The translations under genes were made by a program, and so were the position numbers. Under the pieces are notes generated by a model. The model ran no database searches. It saw only the letters and a program-made list of their open reading frames with translations, and had not been told where the DNA came from. A stretch of 21,583 nt of DNA from the NCBI GenBank assembly GCA_910584945.1, contig CAJUDY010000051.1, forward strand, positions 1-21,583, in the 5' to 3' direction. This document shows, in pieces, positions 1 through 5,872 of this stretch (position 1 is its first letter; each line of letters starts with the position of its first letter). This DNA comes from an uncultured Lachnospiraceae bacterium. Its GTDB lineage: Bacteria > Bacillota > Clostridia > Lachnospirales > Lachnospiraceae.

Positions 1-1022
1 TTAAATGAAGTAATATCGTTTTGAAATGATTCCACGTCAATACTACATCTCTGATCTCCCAGCATGTCTACGATCAATTGTCTTAAGCCATCAAAATCCA
101 TTGCAATATAAGTCATCAAAGACTCATACGTCTCTGTTCCAGACCAATAATTCCCGAATTCCCCGCTATCTACAGCTTCAATTACAGAATTAGGGCTATA
201 AAAATGCCCTATCCTTTCAAAATAATATCCGTCATACCATCTTTGCATCTCTTTAAATGGCATGTCATGTTCTTTACAAATAGTCCTTACCTCTGTCTCT
301 GTAAATCCGACATACTCCGCCATCTGTCTCGGACTAACCATTGTATGCTCCCGAAAATTATTTAAAGCTGACTGTGTGCCGTATTTCTTAATTGGTAAAA
401 TTCCCGTAATATAAGCAAGCTTTAAAAAAGCTCCCGACGGCGCCCCTTTAAATAGTCCTCGCAAAAGATTGATATACTCCTTCTGAAGATTTTCATTATT
501 TTTGTCCTCCCGGAACAAACAGTCCCATTCATCAATAATAATGATAAATTGTTCTTTTGTCATAACATTGATTTTTGCCAATACGGAAGGCAATGAAATG
601 TCATCGCTTTGGACATATTCGGAGTATTCCTCTCTTAACTAGGCTATCACCTGTCCTTGAATATAACTCACTACTTTAAGAGTTGAATCTCTCTTCATTT
701 CCTCAAGCGCATTTCCGTACATCCACTGGATATCCAAAAAGATTACATTATACTTATTTAAATGCACTTTGAAAAATTCATTCTGACTTATTTTAAGTCC
801 TTCAAACAGCTTTTCAGAATGACATCCTTTACTGTAATACGCTGCCAACATAGTTACCGCCATCGTTTTCCCAAACCTTCTTGGTCTGCTGGAACAAATC
901 AACGGTCTGTCTTTTCCGATACGGCTATTTGTATATTTAATCAATTCCGTCTTATCCACATATAGTTCAGAATTAACGGAAACTGCAAACTGTTCATTTC
1001 CCGGATTCAAATATAGTCCCAT
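1..1022 (-). pseudogene. AAA-ATPase-like protein (PF09820 type), interrupted by an in-frame stop and cut by the window edge
   Basis: The reading frame starts at an ATG at 1022 behind a GGGAG ribosome binding site. It opens with the family pattern LYLNPGN...YVDKTELI, then a P-loop region SSRPRRFGKT at about residues 45-54. It is stopped by TAG at 639-641 after 127 codons. The same frame then stays open through 638-3 (212 codons) to the window edge and still carries the Walker B-like motif IIIIDEWD and the family motif WYDGYYF. So this is one gene with one nonsense codon, not two genes. Known for the family: AAA-ATPase-like domain usually followed by a PD-(D/E)XK nuclease-like domain; common in clostridial and Bacteroidetes genomes, biological role poorly defined. 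It lies directly after a recombinase remnant, the cargo position also used by the AlbA_2 gene at 2287-3612. A readthrough product cannot be excluded but an inactivated gene is more likely. Confidence 0.8.
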
Positions 1023-1054
1023 ATTTATACACTCCCTGCTGTTTAAAATGCATT

Positions 1055-1300
1055 CTATACATAACAGTAATAATCATTTTGTGCAATACTCTTATTAATG
1101 CACTTATTGATATCTTCCTCGCGTTTAGCATTCCAATCCTTGGGATAATATGTCGCTTCAATCATGGTAAGTGTAAGTCCCGCTATTTTTGATATAAATA
1201 CAGGATTAATCATATTATCAACCATCATTTGAATAACCATGTTTTTAATCGGCTCTACAGCTACTGTCTTTTTATTTTTGCACTGAACAGTCAATTTCAT
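1055..1300 (-). pseudogene. C-terminal remnant of a divergent tyrosine-recombinase-like protein
   Basis: The 81 codons align with the last quarter of the protein at 3635-4648: VEPIKN/VEPIRN, then VDNMINPVFISKIAG/VNNMVNPLLISKITG, YY, and the tail NKSIAQNDYY/NKAIAQNEYY. About 250 N-terminal codons, including the first active-site arginine, are missing. The arginine of the second active-site box is lysine (residue 19). The ATG at 1298-1300 lies inside the -10 box of a promoter that matches the one upstream of the intact gene, so the apparent start seems to be created by the deletion joint and would not be translated from that promoter. A downstream start inside the fragment is possible but would give only a helix-rich tail. 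Most likely a deleted recombinase gene that leaves its promoter next to the cargo gene at 1-1022. Confidence 0.8.
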
Positions 1301-1327
1301 TGTATTTTATTTACTATATATTGTCAA
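1299..1327 (-). promoter_or_regulatory. Sigma-A type promoter, conserved with the recombinase promoter at 4683-4711
   Basis: On the minus strand TTGACA (1327-1322) is followed after exactly 17 bases by TACAAT (1304-1299). The intact recombinase unit has the same two hexamers with the same spacing. Here the recombinase is mostly deleted, so the promoter would now serve the AAA-ATPase-like gene at 1-1022. Confidence 0.7.
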
Positions 1328-1353
1328 TGGCATTTGCAGATATAAATATAAAA

Positions 1354-1375
1354 CGGAGAGTCCTCACACTCTCCG
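1354..1375 (-). terminator. Terminator hairpin at the end of the spmA remnant
   Basis: Perfect 8-base-pair stem CGGAGAGT/ACTCTCCG with a 6-base loop. On the minus strand it is followed by TTTTATATTT. It overlaps the stop codon of the spmA-derived reading frame (TGA at 1366-1364). Equivalent hairpins follow the other two spmA 3' ends (4734-4757, 7337-7365). Confidence 0.75.
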
Positions 1376-1527
1376 CTTCCTACTATCCTTCACTTTGCAG
1401 TATACCACCGCCACTAGCGTACTAATAAACGTCGCCACAATCGCCGGCGCGATAATCCCCGCCGCTCTTCCTCCATGGCCTTCAACCCTGCCGGGGTCGC
1501 TGCCCAGCCGAGGCCAAGAATATTCGC
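1364..1527 (-). pseudogene. spmA: spmA 3'-end remnant with an internal out-of-frame deletion
   Basis: Reading from 1527, the first codons give A-N-I-L-G-L-G-W-A-A-T-P-A-G-L-K-A-M-E-E, the same start as the copies at 4745-5086 and inside intact spmA. The frame is then broken. In another frame the end reads IIAPAIVAT...VVYCKVKD...KRRV and stops at 1364-1366, matching the SpmA C-terminus. The middle of the C-terminal domain (EMC...NISSLQLIP...QYGSVNP) is missing. It is non-coding today and is best read as the displaced or element-borne spmA end of the leftmost unit. Confidence 0.85.
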
Positions 1528-1549
1528 TTGTGTCAAGCATGGACTAAAT
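1517..1549. other. Attachment-site-like junction (core plus element arm)
   Basis: The core AGAATATTCGC (1517-1527) contains the palindrome GAATATTC. It is followed by TT and the arm GTGTCAAGCATGGACTAAAT (1530-1549). The same core and nearly the same arm occur at 5076-5108. To the left of the core is spmA sequence, to the right is element sequence, so this is the edge between two units. Confidence 0.7.
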
Positions 1550-1573
1550 TTTTTTCAATTTTATCAAAATTTG

Positions 1574-1950
1574 TCAGATATTTTCCTGTTTTGTGATATC
1601 CTGAAATCTCCATGTGATCTCAATCCTGTCTTCTCCATACACCTCCACTCTCTCTATAAAATCATCTGCCTTCATTTCCAACAGACGTTTTTTTCTTTGT
1701 ATTTGGAAAATCCGAAAGAAGTCTGCTCCTTCCTGTTCCCTTCTTCTTTTTGCCGTTGTGTCTCCGCCAGTTTTCTCCACGCAGCCAGGACAGACGCTTC
1801 CAGTCTGTCCGTCTGTATCCGGGTATGAGAACCACAGATATTCCCCATATGACAATCATAGACATCCACACACCTGCCTCTTCGCAGCATTCCATATCCA
1901 CACTGTCCACAGTAAATCTTTTTACGAAGACAGTTATCAGTTAGTGACAC
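1574..1950 (-). pseudogene. C-terminal piece of a large serine recombinase, frameshifted
   Basis: From the GTG at 1950 the frame reads LTDNCLRKKIYCGQCGYGM, then YDCHM..ICGSHTRIQTDRLEASVL. This is the recombinase zinc-ribbon pattern (two Cys pairs, CxxC...C...C) followed by the coiled-coil region of large serine recombinases. At about 1690-1745 homology moves to another frame, which ends EMKADDFIERVEVYGEDRI and WRFQD at a stop at 1574-1576, as serine recombinases typically end. The catalytic N-terminal resolvase domain and the middle domain are absent. Known family: site-specific integrases of conjugative elements and phages. Here it is only a relic; its left side lies about 24 bases from the arm of the junction at 1517-1549. 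Confidence 0.75.
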
Positions 1951-2075
1951 GAACTTTGTGAAAAATATCTTACCCGATCTGCTAATTTCTTATAATTCAT
2001 ATCGTCTGGATCAGCACAGCTTAAATCGTGCATCAACCGCCCTAATGGTGTATCATCTTTAATCTCTTCGTTTAC
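1941..2075 (-). pseudogene. Fragment of an Rpn-family nuclease/putative transposase
   Basis: The frame reads VNEEIKDDTPLGRLMHDLSC, ADPDDMNYKKLADRVRYF, then leaves homology and stops at 1941-1943. The D-T-P-L-G-x-L-M-H-D and D-P-D-D-M-x-Y-x-x-L-A-x-R-V-R-Y-F patterns are typical of clostridial Rpn/PD-(D/E)XK transposase-like proteins. Only this middle stretch of about 38 codons is present; the nuclease core is missing. It is joined in frame to the spmA remnant on its right (junction at 2075/2076) and to serine recombinase sequence on its left, so it is a recombination scar, not a gene. Confidence 0.7.
1945..1957. repeat. Direct repeat TGACACGRACTTT, left copy
   Basis: TGACACGAACTTT here and TGACACGGACTTT at 2264-2276 differ by one base. 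Together they enclose the spmA/Rpn remnant. The right copy sits 10 bases from the stop of the AlbA_2 gene. The CACGGACT part also resembles the arm at 5087-5108. Confidence 0.5.
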
Positions 2076-2249
2076 ATAAGCAATTATATTAACAAGAATC
2101 AACTGAAACATTCAATATTAAAAACGTACACATCTCATTACTTGCAACCCGCTCTCCTGCCTTCGCGCTGTTATCCTCCGAAACATACCCCTCCGTCCGT
2201 CCCTCTCTCCTCCTCCAATTTCGCTAACTCTTCCATCGCTTTCACACCC
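2076..2249 (-). pseudogene. spmA: Degraded internal spmA remnant
   Basis: In three successive frames one can read VKAMEELAKLEEERG, then RVASNEMCTFLILN, then LILVNIIAY. These match the spmA copy at 4745-5086 (LKAMEELGKLEEERG, RVASNEMCTFLILN, LIPVNMIAY) in order. At least two small deletions break the frame. The C-terminal third of spmA and the A-N-I-L-G start are lost. The remnant ends at codon Y and continues directly into the Rpn fragment. It marks the remains of another spmA-linked unit. Confidence 0.8.
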
Positions 2250-2251
2250 CT

Positions 2252-2276
2252 GTGTCAAATTAATGACACGGACTTT
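2252..2276. repeat. Interrupted palindrome and right copy of TGACACGRACTTT
   Basis: GTGTCA (2252-2257) and TGACAC (2264-2269) form 6-base inverted arms around AATTAA. The second arm is part of TGACACGGACTTT (2264-2276). It sits exactly between the AlbA_2 gene and an spmA remnant, where the other units carry the arm TGTCAAGCAYGGACTAAAT, so it is likely a diverged or rearranged unit end. Confidence 0.5.
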
Positions 2277-2286
2277 CAATAAGTTC

Positions 2287-3612
2287 TTAAAATTTGGATT
2301 TGTTAATTTTCCAATGTCCTTTTCTATTGGAACCCATACGTATAATCACTTCTGATTCGCGCAATTCCCTTATAATGCGGCTAATCTTTCTGGTACTTAA
2401 TCCTGTTTGCTCACTCATTTCTTTTGCTGTAATTCCAGGCTTTTCTTCTAATAACACCAAAACTTTATTCCGATCACTCCGATTATCGCCATTTATATCG
2501 CCATTATTATCGCCAATGGCGACATTATCATTAGCGGACAGAGAAAATGGAAAAATAACCTTTATAAAATGATCTGATATTTCAAAGATATCACGGTCAT
2601 ATGATTGCAAAATCCTGCTCATCCCAGATCCTAACTGTTCAACCAATCCCAAATCCTTAAATATCCGCATCAGTTCTCTATTCCTGGGCATACTGCTACA
2701 ACTAAAAAAATCCTCTTTGCTTTGTCCCGGAATCAACCCGCCATATGATGTAAACTCTATTCTATCACTAAAAATCTCAAAAACAGGCGGAATTTCGCGT
2801 GAAAAATCATTGTGCACAATGGAATTGATCAACGCCTCACGTAGCGGTACAGATTCAACGAGATTCTTTTCAATCCTTTTTGTACTTGTTACCTTTGCTT
2901 TCGTAACATTTTCTATTTTCATTTTTTCCAAAACGTGATTCGTTGCCTTAATCAATGAACAGTATCCATATTCTTCATTCTCAACTAAATCTACTTTTGT
3001 TGTCCCGGCATACTTTGCAACTTTAATCGATACACCATTTTCGTCTGCAAGCAAATATGCTATATAATTATATTTTCCATCAGGAGTGAGCAACTCAAGG
3101 CTATTAGCGAATTTCCTGTTTAACTCAAATCCCCTTTCCTGATAGTATATCTTTAATTGTGCAAAAGTAAGGTCTTGTCTGGGAGAAGGAATATTACGCA
3201 ATGTTGTATGTATTCTCTTTGCGTACAGTTCGTCTATTAATGCAGTAGACATTGGCTGCGTTGACGTTCCAATTCGCATATAGCATCCGTTCGGTGACAT
3301 TCCTTTACTTTTTATATAATAGGGTTTTTCAAGTCCACTGGATATAACTATTTTAGTTATCGGAATATTGTCCACATATTCAGTAACAATATCAAATAAT
3401 CCAAGTGTTGATGGTAAAATATTGTTTTTAATTCTATCTGCAATCTTTAACTGCATAGAATCCATATCAGAATTTTCTATAGGGTTTCCCTTATCATCAA
3501 TACCTATATAAAGAATCCCGCCTTCACGATTATTTAAAAATGCCACTATTTCTTTTTCCAGTTTATCATTTAAAGCAGCTTTTAATTCTATTCTATTACT
3601 TTCCTGAAACAT
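2287..3612 (-). CDS. AlbA_2 (Schlafen-type) / HATPase_c_4 / winged-helix protein
   Basis: A protein of 441 residues. Residues 1-120 form an AlbA_2 domain (ESNRIELKAAL near the start, then FLNNREGGILYIGIDDKG). Residues about 255-370 match the HATPase_c_4 region found with it: PLREALINSIVHNDFS, GGLIPGQS, LGLVEQLGSGMSRIL. Residues about 385-440 form a helix-turn-helix (GITAKEMSEQTGLSTRKISRII). Known: such proteins are often annotated as RecG-like or putative transcriptional regulators; some Schlafen-type AlbA_2 proteins are nucleic-acid enzymes. Two ATGs lie in frame: the one at 3618 directly touches the GGGGG ribosome binding site, while the one at 3612 has six bases of space and is preferred. 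It follows the recombinase gene by 22 bases and is probably co-transcribed with it. It is the cargo of the second unit; a regulatory or anti-phage role is possible, unproven. Confidence 0.85.
   Translation of the reverse strand: MFQESNRIELKAALNDKLEKEIVAFLNNREGGILYIGIDDKGNPIENSDMDSMQLKIADRIKNNILPSTLGLFDIVTEYVDNIPITKIVISSGLEKPYYIKSKGMSPNGCYMRIGTSTQPMSTALIDELYAKRIHTTLRNIPSPRQDLTFAQLKIYYQERGFELNRKFANSLELLTPDGKYNYIAYLLADENGVSIKVAKYAGTTKVDLVENEEYGYCSLIKATNHVLEKMKIENVTKAKVTSTKRIEKNLVESVPLREALINSIVHNDFSREIPPVFEIFSDRIEFTSYGGLIPGQSKEDFFSCSSMPRNRELMRIFKDLGLVEQLGSGMSRILQSYDRDIFEISDHFIKVIFPFSLSANDNVAIGDNNGDINGDNRSDRNKVLVLLEEKPGITAKEMSEQTGLSTRKISRIIRELRESEVIIRMGSNRKGHWKINKSKF
2479..2514 (-). repeat. Three tandem 12-base repeats inside the AlbA_2 gene
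   Basis: On the minus strand the units are GGCGATAATAAT, GGCGATATAAAT and GGCGATAATCGG, giving the peptide GDNN-GDIN-GDNR. They form the flexible linker between the ATPase-like domain and the helix-turn-helix. In-frame units could expand or contract without breaking the gene. Confidence 0.8.
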
Positions 3613-3634
3613 TTTCATCCCCCACTAAAAAGAA

Positions 3635-4648
3635 CTAAATATATGAATAGTACTCATTTTGCGCTATTGCTTTATTAACATTTTTATTTAAATAATCCAT
3701 ATATTCAGACTTCATTGTACTGTAATATTGGGACTCTAATCTGGAAAACCCTATACCTGTAATTTTCGATATAAGTAATGGATTAACCATGTTATTAACC
3801 ATAATTGAAATTGCTCCGTTCCGTATAGGCTCTACTGGATATGTTCTTCTTTTGGACTTTTCGATATATCCTATATCCTGCAATAAATTAAGAAACCATG
3901 TATTTAATGACTCATCCGTAAATTTCCCCTTATAGCGATAAATAAATTCAAAAAGTCTTTCTGGTTTTCCGGCCTGCTTACCATTCCTTTCCTCCGCATA
4001 CCGAATTGCCTGAATAATATCCCTTGATAATCCACAAGGAACATTTATTTTTATTTTATTTATATTCAGAATCTTAAAATTCTCCCCAAAATCACCTATC
4101 TTAATTTGTCCTATGACATTCCGTTTGGCAGGCGCAATTAACGTTATCTTAATAAACAAACGCATTATCATCCTTTGTAAATAACGTTCCTCATCTCTTG
4201 CACCAACCGTCCCTTCCAATGATTGTTCCATAAGTTCTTCTGTATCTGATAATATTTTTATTATATCTTTACATTCAAAAATCCCTCTCTCGACAGGTTC
4301 AGACAACTCATACTTTTTCACTATCGCTTCTTTATACTCTTTATAATCATAATCAGTAAAAATATCCGGCAGCTTGTCCGTTCTGCTCAAATAATCATAA
4401 AAACTTTTTAGTGCTTCTAAATGCGCTTCCATTGTTGACCGAGTATTTAATTCACCCTTTTCGAGACTATAATATCCTATGCAATCTTCTACTACACCTT
4501 TGTCTATTACCCTAGGCCGATCATCTAATTCTATTACTTTTAAATAATTTATAAATTTATCTACATGTTTCCGATAAGAATGTTTATTCTTAAGTAAGTC
4601 GATACAGTCATTAAAATACATATCTCTGTATCTCTCCATTTCGCTCAT
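3635..4648 (-). CDS. Divergent tyrosine-recombinase-like protein (likely integrase of the spmA-linked units)
   Basis: A protein of 337 residues. The start at 4648 is chosen because AAAGGAG lies 7 bases upstream; longer forms would begin inside the promoter. Residues 1-110 look like an all-helical core-binding domain (short helices with SYRKHVDKFINYLK and MEAHLEALKSFYDYLSR). Residues about 120-335 fit the tyrosine recombinase catalytic fold: candidate first arginine R176 in APAKRNVIGQIKIGDF, a beta-hairpin lysine near K198, second box E273-P-I-R276, then NNMVNPLLISKITGIG and a YY pair at 308-309. Known family pattern is R..K..HxxR..H/W..Y. Here both histidine positions seem replaced (E273; TGI instead of LGH). 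Fold assignment is by pattern, so activity is an inference. It follows an spmA 3' end by about 100 bases and precedes the cargo gene, and a deleted paralogue has the same place at 1055-1300. Confidence 0.65.
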   Translation of the reverse strand: MSEMERYRDMYFNDCIDLLKNKHSYRKHVDKFINYLKVIELDDRPRVIDKGVVEDCIGYYSLEKGELNTRSTMEAHLEALKSFYDYLSRTDKLPDIFTDYDYKEYKEAIVKKYELSEPVERGIFECKDIIKILSDTEELMEQSLEGTVGARDEERYLQRMIMRLFIKITLIAPAKRNVIGQIKIGDFGENFKILNINKIKINVPCGLSRDIIQAIRYAEERNGKQAGKPERLFEFIYRYKGKFTDESLNTWFLNLLQDIGYIEKSKRRTYPVEPIRNGAISIMVNNMVNPLLISKITGIGFSRLESQYYSTMKSEYMDYLNKNVNKAIAQNEYYSYI

Positions 4649-4682
4649 AATCTTTCTCCTTTCTCTATTAAATTGCAATTTT

Positions 4683-4711
4683 ATTGTAATTCCCAAAATT
4701 GTTCCTGTCAA
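4683..4711 (-). promoter_or_regulatory. Sigma-A type promoter of the recombinase-cargo operon
   Basis: TTGACA (4711-4706), 17 bases, TACAAT (4688-4683). The recombinase ATG is 35 bases downstream of the -10 box. The same arrangement is found at 1299-1327. Confidence 0.8.
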
Positions 4712-4733
4712 TATATTTATATACAAAGCGGAA

Positions 4734-4757
4734 ACGGAAAGCCATCAGGCTCTCCGT
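4734..4757 (-). terminator. Hairpin at the end of the spmA remnant
   Basis: Ten-base-pair stem (ACGGAGAGCC/GGCTTTCCGT on the minus strand, one G-U pair) with loop TGAT. The loop holds the stop codon of the spmA frame. The T tail is weak (TTCCGCTTTG), so it may be an imperfect terminator. Confidence 0.6.
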
Positions 4758-5086
4758 CTCCTATCTTTTATCTTGCAATACACAATCGCTACACCCGTAC
4801 TTACCGCTGTCGCCACAATCGCCGGCGCAATAATCCCCGCTGGGTTCACGCTGCCATACTGCTGCCTGTACGCAATCATATTCACCGGAATCAACTGCAA
4901 CGATGAAATGTTCAAAATCAAAAACGTGCACATCTCATTGCTTGCAACCCTGCCGGCCTTTCCTTCCGTCCCTCTCCCGTCACCCAGGTAAGCCGGATTC
5001 CCCCTCTCCTCCTCCAGCTTCCCAAGTTCCTCCATCGCTTTCAGCCCCGCCGGAGTCGCCGCCCAGCCGAGGCCCAGAATATTCGC
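4745..5086 (-). pseudogene. spmA: spmA 3'-end copy (C-terminal half only)
   Basis: An open frame from 5086 reads A-N-I-L-G-L-G-W-A-A-T-P-A-G-L-K-A-M-E-E-L and continues without stops to the normal SpmA end at 4745. It encodes the second half of SpmA only (about 113 codons). An ATG at 5035 could start a 96-residue piece, but no good ribosome binding site is seen. From the ASxEMC motif on, about two thirds of residues agree with intact SpmA by hand count (44 of 66). It is more AT-rich than the intact gene, so it is not a recent local duplication. Inferred to be a displaced or element-borne 3' end at an integration junction. The variable linker after KLEEER is shorter than in the intact gene. 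Confidence 0.85.
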
Positions 5087-5108
5087 TTATGTCAAGCACG
5101 GACTAAAT
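5076..5108. other. Attachment-site-like junction (core plus element arm)
   Basis: Core AGAATATTCGC (5076-5086), then TTAT and GTCAAGCACGGACTAAAT (5091-5108) followed by a T-rich run. The core is identical to 7749-7759 in intact spmA, and the arm matches 1528-1549. It separates the ATPase/nuclease unit (right) from the recombinase unit (left). Confidence 0.75.
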
Positions 5109-5187
5109 ATTTTTTATATTTCTGCAAACTATCCTGTATTTTGCAATATTATGTAACATTTTGGAATTTTCAACATATCTCTTATTT

Positions 5188-5868
5188 TTATCTGCTACAT
5201 TTTGTTTGAATATTTTTACCCTCTAATAACCTCATCAACATAGACGGATATGGTATGTAACCCTCCTGTTTGCTATAGCATAAAATATCATAAGGAGCTC
5301 TATTTCCTTTTATTTTAGCCGTTTTATATTTCACATTTGACTTGATATAACAAAAGAGCATAAACATATCCTTTACATCTTTTCTTCTTCCACTAATTGC
5401 TTTTAATTTTTTGCAAAGTATTTTAATATCCTCATTATTCAGCACTGGAAGCGTCTTATCTGGTGCACCGGCAATTGCAGCAAATACAAAATCTCTGTTT
5501 GTAATATACTTTGTCGCCTGAGGGTAAGCTGCCTGATCCTGCATATAATAAATGCTCTTTATAATTTGATCCACCGCATGTTTTGCTTCTTTTTCATTTT
5601 TCGTTCCTTTTAATTCAAGAAACCATGTGATATTCAAACCTGCTGTATTTGTTTTTATCGTATATACCAGATTATCACATATATACTCCCCTTCAGATAA
5701 TCCGGTAATCAAACCTCCATCAATTTCTACCACTTCCACTTCATTTCCAGGATCAATCTGTAATGGAACAAACGCCTTGCTTTTATGTTCCATATCCGTA
5801 ATCACAATTCTTTGCTTTTCTGTCAGTTTAGAAATGTAATCTGCTTCCTTTGCTTTTCGTTTTGCCAT
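5188..5868 (-). CDS. Predicted PD-(D/E)XK-like partner of the AAA/ABC ATPase
   Basis: A 226-residue protein. The start at 5868 is chosen because it lies 4 bases after the stop of the ATPase gene and behind CTGGGG; the longer frame runs back into that gene. I do not recognise a named family. A candidate nuclease signature is visible: D65 in EYICDNLVY, then after 19 residues E85-L-K87 in WFLELKG, followed by a helix with Q101 (HAVDQIIKSIYYM). This spacing fits PD-(D/E)XK enzymes (D...ExK...Q). The second half is basic (KILCKKLKAISGRRKDVK). Tight coupling to an ABC-type ATPase suggests a two-gene effector such as the many ATPase-nuclease defence pairs. The nuclease assignment is an inference from a short motif and needs structure prediction. 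Confidence 0.6.
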   Translation of the reverse strand: MAKRKAKEADYISKLTEKQRIVITDMEHKSKAFVPLQIDPGNEVEVVEIDGGLITGLSEGEYICDNLVYTIKTNTAGLNITWFLELKGTKNEKEAKHAVDQIIKSIYYMQDQAAYPQATKYITNRDFVFAAIAGAPDKTLPVLNNEDIKILCKKLKAISGRRKDVKDMFMLFCYIKSNVKYKTAKIKGNRAPYDILCYSKQEGYIPYPSMLMRLLEGKNIQTKCSR

Positions 5869-5872
5869 ATTT

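Noticed and set aside
1672..1950. Programmed frameshift in the serine recombinase piece
   Set aside because: No slippery sequence and stem were recognised, and the catalytic domain is missing, so decay is the simpler explanation.
4649..4726. Longer start for the recombinase at 4726
   Set aside because: That start lies upstream of the promoter hexamers, whereas the ATG at 4648 has an AAAGGAG at good distance.
5084..5096. TTGACA in the element arm as a promoter -35 box
   Set aside because: No TATAAT-like box lies 16-18 bases further on the minus strand; the sequence there is spmA coding sequence.
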